This document shows, piece by piece, positions 1 through 6,529 of a stretch of 11,763 nucleotides of DNA. Made by a program: the position numbers and the translations under genes. The DNA comes from JAWLFY01 sp964462125 (GTDB lineage: Bacteria > Planctomycetota > Planctomycetia > Pirellulales > Pirellulaceae), in assembly GCA_964462125.1 (NCBI GenBank), contig CAYWXT010000180.1, forward strand, positions 1 through 11,763, in the 5' to 3' direction. The notes under the pieces are model-generated. The model saw only the letters and a program-made list of their open reading frames with translations. It did no database searches and was not told where the DNA came from. Every line of letters starts with the position of its first letter. The stretch's first letter is position 1.

Positions 1-249
1 GCGATCGCCAAACGCCCGGATGTACTGCTGTGTGACGAACCTACCGGGGCGCTCGACGTCAAGACGGGAATCGTCGTTCTCGAAGCGCTCGCCCGCGTGA
101 ACCGAGAATTGGGGACCTTGACCGTGGTGATCACCCATAACGCCACGATCGCCGAGATGGCCGATCGCGTCGTTCACATGTCGGGCGGGGAGATTGCCAG
201 CGTTGAGCGGAATGAAATCAAGAAACCTGCCGCTGAATTGGTGTGGTAG
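1..249 (+). CDS. ABC transporter ATP-binding protein, LolD/MacB type (C-terminal 82 residues only)
   Basis: The reading frame is open from the left edge to a TAG stop at 247-249, so the N-terminal part with the Walker A motif lies outside the window. The visible part holds Walker B and its continuation (LLCDEPTGALD, residues 9-19 of the fragment) and the H-loop region (VVITHN, His at about residue 45), followed by IAEMADRVVHMSGGEI. CDEPTGALD plus an ITHN H-loop and MADRV is the usual pattern of the LolD/MacB/FtsE class of ABC ATPases. These pair with FtsX/MacB-type permeases in lipoprotein release, antibiotic or peptide export, or cell-envelope work. The permease partner is probably upstream, outside the window, because the next gene on this strand is unrelated. 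The ATPase family is nearly certain; the transported substrate cannot be told. Confidence 0.93.
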   Translation, partial: AIAKRPDVLLCDEPTGALDVKTGIVVLEALARVNRELGTLTVVITHNATIAEMADRVVHMSGGEIASVERNEIKKPAAELVW

Positions 250-304
250 CCGACCGGCAGTTGGTTCGCGATTTGCGGGTGACCTCTCCCGGATGCCGGA
301 TCGC

Positions 305-310
305 TACAAT
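305..310 (+). promoter_or_regulatory. Possible -10 box for the PAC2 gene
   Basis: TACAAT in the context CGCTACAATG matches five of six bases of the sigma-70 -10 consensus. It lies 37 bases before the ATG at 348, which would give a short leader. No convincing -35 box stands at 16-18 bp; TTGCGG at 273-278 is too far away. The 98-base gap after the ABC gene supports separate transcription. This is inference from motif and position only. Confidence 0.35.
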
Positions 311-334
311 GCAGCCCGCACACTGACCCGCCCC

Positions 335-340
335 AAGGAG
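335..340 (+). promoter_or_regulatory. Ribosome binding site of the PAC2 gene
   Basis: AAGGAG ends seven bases before the ATG at 348. This good Shine-Dalgarno match fixes the start of the 308-aa protein. Confidence 0.8.
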
Positions 341-347
341 AAACAGG

Positions 348-1274
348 ATGGACAACCCCGATCAACTGAATCGTCCCTGGCTTGTTGCTGTTTGGCCGGG
401 GATGGGGAATGTTGCCATCAGTGCCGGGTATTATCTGATGGCTAAATTGGGCATGACCGGCCTGGCGGAATACGGCGATGACGACCTGTTCGACATCGAC
501 CACATCGAAGTCCGTGGCGGTGTGTTGCAACGGACACGCATGCCGCGAAACCGCTTTTTTTCTTGGACCGACCCGAGTCATGAGCATGACTTGCTGGTGT
601 TCATCGGAGAGGCCCAGCCGCCGGTGGGGAAATACCTGTTTTGCCGCAAGCTGATCGAGCAGGCCGAGTCCTTTGGAGTGGAACGGGTCTTCACCTTCGC
701 GGCCATGGCGACCCAGATGCGGCCCGATCAACCCTCCCGCGTCTTTTGCGCCGCCACCGATTCACCGACCCTGGAATCCTTGAATCAGGAGCAGTTGCAA
801 ACGCTCGACGACGGCCATATCGGAGGGCTTAATGGAGTTTTGCTCGGGGCGGCTGCCGACCGCGGACTTCCAGGGGCCTGCTTGTTGGGTGAAATCCCTC
901 ACGTCTTCGCCCAGCTTCCCTACCCGAAAGGCTCGCTGGCGGTGCTCAAGGCGTTCATCAAAATCGCGGAAATCGACTTGGATCTCGATGAATTGGCAAA
1001 ACAGGCCGCCGCGACCGACGAGCAGCTCTCCGCCTTGATCGCCAAGATGGAGGCGGCGGTACGCGAGCAATCGGGCGATGAAGAAGAATCGTTCCTGCCC
1101 GAACCGGAGGAGGAAAAAGGGCTCGATCCCGACGACGAGGCGCGGATCGAAGAACTATTTCGCCAAGCGGAGCAGGACCAATCGCGGGCGTTCGAACTGA
1201 AACAAGAACTCGATCGACTCCAAGTCTTCACCGACTACGAGGATCGCTTCCTCGATTTGTTCAAGAACCGCTGA
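348..1274 (+). CDS. PAC2 family protein (proteasome assembly chaperone 2-like fold)
   Basis: This is a 308-aa cytoplasmic protein with no signal peptide or membrane segment. Residues about 10-205 look like a PAC2 domain: WLVAVWPGMGNVAISAGYYL at 11-30, the HIEVRGG turn at 52-58, DLLVFIGEAQPP at 81-92, VERVFTFAAMATQM at 111-124, and NGVLLGAA with CLLGEIPH at 162-169 and 178-185. The rest (about 206-308) is strongly charged, with an acidic block around 243-268 and helical, probably coiled-coil ends. Bacterial PAC2 proteins are widespread and usually uncharacterised; the name comes from a eukaryotic proteasome chaperone, and no proteasome gene is visible here. A strong ribosome binding site sets the start. 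The last 14 bases overlap the convergent ABC-2 permease gene. The family assignment is from motifs recognised by eye; a cellular role is not known. Confidence 0.85.
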   Translation: MDNPDQLNRPWLVAVWPGMGNVAISAGYYLMAKLGMTGLAEYGDDDLFDIDHIEVRGGVLQRTRMPRNRFFSWTDPSHEHDLLVFIGEAQPPVGKYLFCRKLIEQAESFGVERVFTFAAMATQMRPDQPSRVFCAATDSPTLESLNQEQLQTLDDGHIGGLNGVLLGAAADRGLPGACLLGEIPHVFAQLPYPKGSLAVLKAFIKIAEIDLDLDELAKQAAATDEQLSALIAKMEAAVREQSGDEEESFLPEPEEEKGLDPDDEARIEELFRQAEQDQSRAFELKQELDRLQVFTDYEDRFLDLFKNR

Positions 1275-2907
1275 GCTCCGTCCTTGACATGCTCGCCCGC
1301 GCCGCGGCGGCTCGCTCCCGTTCAACCCGCACGCGTTCCGGGATCGCGGTCCGGCGCGGCAACGTCGCTCGGCCCACCGCCAGTACATGCACCAGCAACA
1401 GCGCCGCGGCGGTCAGTACCATCAACGATTGCTGGGTCGCCGAGACGTTGCCATCGGTCGCCTCCGCCAACGTCCAGACCCAATTGGTCGCCTGCCACGC
1501 CGAATAGGCATACGGCTGATAGTCGTTGTAGTGCAGCCCCATCGAATAAGGAATCAGCGCGGCCAGGACCGCAATCGCGACCAAGGCCGCCAAGCCGACT
1601 TCGACGCGGGCGTTGTTGTTCACGCGCACCAGCGCCACCACCCAGCGGACCGCGACGAAAAAACCGATCAAGTAGCTGGGCACCAACAAGAACATCGGGT
1701 CGAGCCGTTCAAGCCAGCGAATCCCGCCGCCGGCCGCGAACCCGCCCCCGCGCAGATATTCCGCCCCAAGGTAGCCTGCCAACGCCACCATGACCGCCCC
1801 AACACAAGCAAACACCAACCCCGTCGCCGGGCCGGGGGTTAGAAACGTGAACAGCATCCGGGCAGCGAAACTGCTCGGTAATTCCCGGCGGATGCGCGGC
1901 GTTATCGCAGGCGACTCGGCGGCGAACAAACCGCCGGTGACGGTCCAAAGGACCGCCAAAACGATCAGCGTGGGCAGGAAAAAAGACTCCGAGTTTTCGC
2001 CAAATGCGGCCACGGCATAGCCGATCAAGCCGACCGAAACGGCGGTCAACAACAGCAACGACATCCGAAGACCGGTGGAGCGGTTTTCACTCTCGGGAGT
2101 CAACTGCGCGGCGGTTGCCGTCAGCAACAGATGGCCAAAGGTCAACGCGTGGAGCAGGACAAAGACCACCAGGTATACCGTCAACTCGGTTTCCAAGGGA
2201 TTCCCGTAGTGGATCATCGTGATGACCAGGGCCCCGACCAAATACTCGACCATCATCAATGGAAACAACACCGTCAGCAGCGTCCCGATGCGGCCGCCGC
2301 GGCTACGGGCCAAGGGAGCGAAAAACAGGGAGTAGATCGTCATCGTCACCCCCACCACGGCCAAAATCCCCAGCATCAACAGAGTCGTCGGCAGGTCGAC
2401 CCCCCGCAGCGTGTAGGCGTAGGCGACACAGGGAAACAGGGCGATGAAATACAGCAGCATCTGCAGCATCGCGCTGGCGAGCTTGCCCAACACGATCTGC
2501 CGAGGACTCAGCGCCGTGATCGACAGCAATTCCAGGGTCCCGTCGTCGATCTCCGCTTCCATCGATCGGTACGCGGCCAACGGAACGACCAACAGCATCG
2601 GGACGGCAAGCAGGACGTAATAGCCGACCAACATTCGCGGGGCCGATGGTGAGGTGTAGATCTGCGGCATCAGCGACAGACTGCCGATCACGGTCCACCC
2701 CAATGCGGCCACCAGCAGCATGGAGAAGGTCACGATGAATTGACGACTCTTGAGCGCCTGGCGGGTCTCCTTCACCAAGATCGGATTGACTGCGTCGCCG
2801 AACCGTTCGCACCACTGATCGATCTGGTCCATCCAGCGAGCGGCGGCAAAGCGGCTCACCACGGCCTCTTGCTCACCCAACCGCGGAGCTTCGGCCGAGC
2901 CGCTCAT
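1261..2907 (-). CDS. ABC-2 type transporter permease
   Basis: This is a 548-aa polytopic membrane protein that I read as the membrane part of an exporter paired with the ATPase just upstream. After a cytoplasmic N-terminus containing NPILVKETRQALKSRQF (41-57), about 12 hydrophobic segments follow, near 58-78, 93-112, 143-165, 174-198, 208-230, 240-262, 281-302, 310-330, 362-382, 404-425, 435-455 and 495-513. The loop YRSMEAEIDDGTLELLSITALSPRQIVLGKL (split as 113-130 and 131-143) is the typical ABC-2 coupling region. The N-terminal NP..KE.R motif and this loop are common in ABC-2/NosY-like permeases. I chose the ATG at 2907 because it overlaps the ATPase stop as ATGA; a longer frame to 3003 would lie deep inside the ATPase gene. 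The C-terminus is basic and ends by overlapping the PAC2 gene. The substrate is unknown. Confidence 0.9.
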   Translation of the reverse strand: MSGSAEAPRLGEQEAVVSRFAAARWMDQIDQWCERFGDAVNPILVKETRQALKSRQFIVTFSMLLVAALGWTVIGSLSLMPQIYTSPSAPRMLVGYYVLLAVPMLLVVPLAAYRSMEAEIDDGTLELLSITALSPRQIVLGKLASAMLQMLLYFIALFPCVAYAYTLRGVDLPTTLLMLGILAVVGVTMTIYSLFFAPLARSRGGRIGTLLTVLFPLMMVEYLVGALVITMIHYGNPLETELTVYLVVFVLLHALTFGHLLLTATAAQLTPESENRSTGLRMSLLLLTAVSVGLIGYAVAAFGENSESFFLPTLIVLAVLWTVTGGLFAAESPAITPRIRRELPSSFAARMLFTFLTPGPATGLVFACVGAVMVALAGYLGAEYLRGGGFAAGGGIRWLERLDPMFLLVPSYLIGFFVAVRWVVALVRVNNNARVEVGLAALVAIAVLAALIPYSMGLHYNDYQPYAYSAWQATNWVWTLAEATDGNVSATQQSLMVLTAAALLLVHVLAVGRATLPRRTAIPERVRVERERAAAARASMSRTELSGS

Positions 2908-3896
2908 TGCACCAACCCCGCGGTCACTTGCAAAAAGACATCCTCGAGACTTTTCTTGTGCGAGGCGACTTCGGCGACCTGGAATCCTTGCCCGACCAGC
3001 CATGACACCAAGCCGGCCTGATCGTGGAGGTCACCGGAGAAGGCAAACCTTACCAGCTGGCCGTCGAGGATCAGCGTGTCAACATCATCCCGCTGCCGCA
3101 GTAGGGCGGCCGCCGCCTCCGATCGATCGAGCACGCGGACCGTCAGCTCCCGGTGTTGTTTCTGCGCTCGTTGAATCTCCTCCACACTGCCGGTCGCCAA
3201 CAGTTTCCCGCATTCGATGATTCCAACGGCGTCACACATTTCGGACAACTCGGTCAGAATGTGACTGCTGATCAATACAGTCTTCCCGCGGTCCGCGAGA
3301 TCGCGGATCATGCGGCGAAGTTCAATCCGAGCACGGGGGTCCAAACCAGCAGCCGGCTCGTCCAAGACCAGCACAGACGGATCGTGGATCAACGCCCGAC
3401 CCAAACAGAGACGCTGCTTCATCCCTTTACTCAATCCCCGAATCGGCTTGTCCGACAGCCGATCGGTTCCGGTGAACGCCAGGACCCAGTTCAGACGGCG
3501 GTGGCGGTCCCGCCCCACCAGTCCGTAAGCGCGGGCGAAGAAGTCCAAGTACTCTCGGCAATTGACGTCGCGGTAGGTCCCGAAGGAATCGGGCATGAAG
3601 CCCAGCCGCGACCGTACGAACTCCGGATCATTGACGACCGAAAAACCGTCCACGAAGGCGTCTCCGTAGCTCGGCAAATCGAGCGTGGCCAAGATCCGCA
3701 TCGATGTCGTCTTGCCCGCACCGTTGGGACCGATGTACCCGAAAACCTGCCCCCGGCCGACGCTGAAGGAGACGTCGTCGACCGCCCGCGTTTCACCAAA
3801 GTACCGGTGCAGACGCCGCAGTTCGATGCAGGTCGCTGCCTCGCAATGGACGCCACCTCGCTGAACCACTTCCTCATGCACAGCGTCTTCGATCAT
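2904..3896 (-). CDS. ABC transporter ATP-binding protein (ABC-2/CcmA type)
   Basis: This 330-aa protein is a complete ABC nucleotide-binding subunit that should power the neighbouring permease. It shows Walker A (GPNGAGKT, 56-63), signature LSKGMKQR (155-162), Walker B with catalytic Glu (VLVLDEP, 175-181), D-loop (AGLDP, 183-187) and H-loop (His212 in ISSHI). The C-terminal 100 residues, with KSLEDVFLQVT near the end, are typical of CcmA/NatA-class exporters. At the Q-loop (GFMPDSFG, 99-106), Asp103 sits where Gln or Glu is usual; I recall similar MPDSFG sequences in planctomycetes, so this may be lineage-typical. The ATG at 3896 overlaps the stop of the upstream gene as ATGA, and its own stop overlaps the permease start in the same way, which implies translational coupling. 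The first 20 residues precede the conserved domain, so a later start is possible. Confidence 0.95.
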   Translation of the reverse strand: MIEDAVHEEVVQRGGVHCEAATCIELRRLHRYFGETRAVDDVSFSVGRGQVFGYIGPNGAGKTTSMRILATLDLPSYGDAFVDGFSVVNDPEFVRSRLGFMPDSFGTYRDVNCREYLDFFARAYGLVGRDRHRRLNWVLAFTGTDRLSDKPIRGLSKGMKQRLCLGRALIHDPSVLVLDEPAAGLDPRARIELRRMIRDLADRGKTVLISSHILTELSEMCDAVGIIECGKLLATGSVEEIQRAQKQHRELTVRVLDRSEAAAALLRQRDDVDTLILDGQLVRFAFSGDLHDQAGLVSWLVGQGFQVAEVASHKKSLEDVFLQVTAGLVQ

Positions 3897-5974
3897 GGCA
3901 TCGTTCCAAACACGAAGCGAATACTTTCAACGAGCTCTGCCGACTCGACGGCGACCACGTCAGGGCTGACCTCCGCCACCGCCACGAAGGTCGATTCGGG
4001 AAGCATCCCGTCGATCTGCAAATGACCCGTTAACCAATGTTCAAACACCCCGTCAGCGGCCTCCGGAGCCAGCCCCATCCGTGACGGCAGCAACTGCGCC
4101 CAGCCAGCCGGCCCGGAGCTATTGCTACGCGACTGCGACCGCGACCGCGACTGGCCCGTGACATCCACCAGCCGCGAGCGGGCATACAACCTGCCGAGCA
4201 CGTTGGCCGCCGCCGGGGCGTCCAACTCCTGACAACGCACCTCGGTCGCCCCCTGGGCAACCGAGGGGACGGTCCAATAAACGCCGTCCCTGTCGCGGGC
4301 AATCAAATTCTCCAGCGGGAACCCGAGCGTGCTCGACACCCAAGCGTCGCCGTCCGGGTCATGAGATAAGCGAACCACCCCGACATCGCGGCGCGGCTGA
4401 TGAAAGACGAACTGCCGCTGTTGGCGAGCGGCCAGGAACGAGGGCGAAAACCATTGCGGTGACTCCGCGATGGCTACCGTCCCGTGGATCTCCGGGCGTT
4501 CACCGCCGCCGCTCCGCCACCTTCTCTGGTCCGGTTCCCGCAACGTCAACACTTCAGCATGCTGCGGAAATTTCAACCCGTCGGAGGGGCGCAGCCCAGC
4601 GAAATAGGTGGCGCGGACCCGCTCCGCGGCATCCCCCGAAAAGCCATCGATCCAAGTCAATTGGCGAACCCTTGCCAGCGTCCCGAAACCATCCGATACG
4701 ATCCCGTAGGTGAGCATCGTTGCGGTCGTCGCGACCGCCAGCAGCGGTGCGATTAAAAACATCAGGTAACCGCGGCCAACCCGAATCGTCTGGCGATACG
4801 CAACCGGCCCGACCAACACGACGAACGCCGTCAGCAATCCGATGAAAGTGTAAACCGGCGGTTCGGCAACCCCAGGGATCAACCACCGCCCAAAACGAGT
4901 GTCGCCCAATACCGGCTCGACGCCGCGGCGAAGGGTCAGCGATCGACGCTCGTCCGATTCCACAAGCCTGTCAGCCGCTGCCCAATCGCGACGGGCGACG
5001 CGGCCTCCCGGTCCGCGGCCCGGCAGCCCGATGACGCGCCCGCTCCCGACAGGGGCACCCCACACCGGTTCACCGCCCTCAAACGACTCCACCATCACCC
5101 CCGCCTCGATCAGTTCGAGACTGGCGGCATGATCATCGGCCCCGGGGATCACCAAGATCCCACCCAAAAAAAGCCAGTCCCGGATCGCTTCGAATTCCTC
5201 CGGTGAGACCTCGCGGAGCTTCGTGATCGATGCCGGACTGATCATGACCACGTCGTAGGCTTGATAGCCACGCCAGTCGGCGAGCTGTAGCGATCCCAAC
5301 GGCACCGGAGTGCCGCTTCCCAGCGTCTCGCCCGCCGCCAGTTTCTCCTCGCTCTCGGGGTCGAAGATCGGAAGCAAACGGACCTCCGAATCGCGGTCGA
5401 TCAAATAGTCGACCAGGCGGAATCTCCGTGGTATCGGCGAGCCGATTTCGTCGGCATAACCATCGAGTAACCGCCCATCCTCCAGCAGTTCCACGCGATA
5501 GCCATCGCCAATGGTTTCAGCCGGGATCCTCCGCTGAACCGTCAACCGGCGGTCCCCCTGGGCGACGGCGATCGGCAACTCGCCGACGATGCCATGGCTG
5601 ACCGGAAGCGTGCCAGCGGGCAACGGCGTCAATCGCAAGACGAAACGCCCGTCGGCAGGAAAACCGGACGGAGCATCCAACTCCACCCGGCAACCCAAGT
5701 ACCCGGCTTGAGGGAGGGGATCGATTGTGACCTGGGCTTGAAAGCTGGGCGCACCGCCGGTGACCGGCAGTTCCGTCGTCCGCCGCCCGCTGGAAAGCAA
5801 TGGACTCGACCGCGAAGGGTTCCAACGTGATTGGGCCCCAGCGGTTGCCACGAACCAACACGGCAGCGAGAGTAAAACCACGATCCCGACCGCCAGGACC
5901 CTCCTCGCGGCGCAGGTTGCGATCGATTTTCTCACGCAAGTCACCTCGGGAAACCAACCGGGAGGCGCGCTCAT
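3893..5974 (-). CDS. Exported, membrane-anchored protein with a GATase-like region, partner of the ABC-2 exporter
   Basis: This is a 693-aa protein of no family I can name with certainty. Residues 24-48 (RRVLAVGIVVLLSLPCWFVATAGAQ) form a signal peptide or anchor with an AGA-type cleavage site. A probable beta-rich domain follows (about 75-175), then a Rossmann or class-I-glutamine-amidotransferase-like stretch (about 195-320), with YDVVMISPASI at 240-250 and a helix leading into GGILVIPGADD at 271-281. Two membrane helices lie near 374-392 and 403-425, separated by a basic turn; the LVGPVAY pattern there recalls exported proteins near ABC-2 genes in other phyla (memory, not checked). The C-terminal half includes a Ser-Arg-rich patch at 609-620. 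GldG, the accessory protein of the gliding ABC transporter, has a comparable layout. The ATG at 5974 overlaps the upstream stop as ATGA; I prefer it to an ATG at 6040. I infer a periplasmic accessory subunit. Confidence 0.8.
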   Translation of the reverse strand: MSAPPGWFPEVTCVRKSIATCAARRVLAVGIVVLLSLPCWFVATAGAQSRWNPSRSSPLLSSGRRTTELPVTGGAPSFQAQVTIDPLPQAGYLGCRVELDAPSGFPADGRFVLRLTPLPAGTLPVSHGIVGELPIAVAQGDRRLTVQRRIPAETIGDGYRVELLEDGRLLDGYADEIGSPIPRRFRLVDYLIDRDSEVRLLPIFDPESEEKLAAGETLGSGTPVPLGSLQLADWRGYQAYDVVMISPASITKLREVSPEEFEAIRDWLFLGGILVIPGADDHAASLELIEAGVMVESFEGGEPVWGAPVGSGRVIGLPGRGPGGRVARRDWAAADRLVESDERRSLTLRRGVEPVLGDTRFGRWLIPGVAEPPVYTFIGLLTAFVVLVGPVAYRQTIRVGRGYLMFLIAPLLAVATTATMLTYGIVSDGFGTLARVRQLTWIDGFSGDAAERVRATYFAGLRPSDGLKFPQHAEVLTLREPDQRRWRSGGGERPEIHGTVAIAESPQWFSPSFLAARQQRQFVFHQPRRDVGVVRLSHDPDGDAWVSSTLGFPLENLIARDRDGVYWTVPSVAQGATEVRCQELDAPAAANVLGRLYARSRLVDVTGQSRSRSQSRSNSSGPAGWAQLLPSRMGLAPEAADGVFEHWLTGHLQIDGMLPESTFVAVAEVSPDVVAVESAELVESIRFVFGTMP

Positions 5975-6297
5975 GATGGACGCTCCCGCGGCGGCAGCAA
6001 CTGCGGCGGCAGCCGATCCTCCGCAAATGGACTTCCCCAATCTGGATCGTCCGCACGCCGAATGACCAAGGCAGCGAACAGCCAGGCGATGAAAAACAAG
6101 AGGGCGAACAGGAGAAAACAGACCAACAAAAACCCCACCGCGACCTGGACCGCCAAGGCAAACGCCCCCCCTTGCCCCGCCGCCCGTGCCAGTGCGAACG
6201 CTACCGCACCAAATGTGATCAAAGCGAACAACGCACGGAAGGAGATCGGCGGCAGCAGGCGACTGCGGAGAATCGGCTCGACCGATGGTGTATTCAC
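5971..6297 (-). CDS. Small two-helix membrane protein, first gene of the exporter cassette
   Basis: A 108-aa protein is read if the GTG at 6295-6297 is used. The N-terminus (NTPSVEPILRSRLLPPISFR, residues 2-21) is followed by two hydrophobic segments, about 20-40 and 46-75, then a short polar tail rich in Pro and Arg (PPQLLPPRERPS). I recognise no enzyme motif. Its stop overlaps the start of the 693-aa gene as ATGA, so it belongs to the same translation unit and probably assembles with the exporter. The frame stays open to a GTG at 6453, giving 160 aa, but the extra 52 residues look non-coding, would cover the -35 box of the divergent promoter, and include a -10-like box for this gene. The Shine-Dalgarno match at 6297 is weak (GAG), so the start is uncertain. 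Confidence 0.7.
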   Translation of the reverse strand: MNTPSVEPILRSRLLPPISFRALFALITFGAVAFALARAAGQGGAFALAVQVAVGFLLVCFLLFALLFFIAWLFAALVIRRADDPDWGSPFAEDRLPPQLLPPRERPS

Positions 6298-6409
6298 GAC
6301 AATCTCAGAACTCGATCGTTGCCACGCGACGACGTTGCCACTCGACAAAGACCCAACAAACACCCAACGAAACGGACGATAAACCAGCCCATCATTCGAA
6401 TCTGTCGCC

Positions 6410-6415
6410 AGTGTA
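6410..6415 (-). promoter_or_regulatory. Possible -10 box for the four-gene exporter cassette
   Basis: On the minus strand the bases read TACACT, the same hexamer as the -10 box of the HU gene promoter. Transcription would start near 6403, about 105 bases before the GTG at 6297. No good -35 box is present at 16-18 bp. This supports the shorter start for the small membrane protein but is weak evidence. Confidence 0.3.
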
Positions 6416-6442
6416 TCGGTCGAGGGGAGGCGATTGGCTCTA

Positions 6443-6472
6443 TTGACGTTCACTTTCCCCCATTTTTATACT
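6443..6472 (+). promoter_or_regulatory. Sigma-70 type promoter of the TPR-like/rluD operon
   Basis: TTGACG at 6443-6448 and TATACT at 6467-6472 match five of six consensus bases each, and the spacer is 18 bp. Initiation is expected near 6479, about 50 bases before the ATG at 6530. It sits in the divergent gap between the exporter cassette and this operon. Confidence 0.75.
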
Positions 6473-6529
6473 CCAAGTTTCCAACCAGGCCGCCCTTCCC
6501 GAAGCGCCGCTTCGAGGTAAACGGATTTC

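Noticed and set aside
174..731. A 185-codon minus-strand frame
   Set aside because: It crosses the ABC gene end, the promoter gap and the PAC2 gene in antisense, with no motif or start signal.
2131..2652. A 173-codon plus-strand frame rich in Gln, His and Arg
   Set aside because: It is antisense to the permease; the composition is what hydrophobic codons give when read backwards.
3153..4025. A 290-codon plus-strand frame
   Set aside because: It is antisense to the ABC ATPase and the end of the 693-aa gene, lacks a ribosome binding site and shows no motif.
6298..6453. N-terminal extension of the small membrane protein to GTG 6453
   Set aside because: The extra 52 residues are low in protein character, overlap the divergent promoter and contain a -10-like box.
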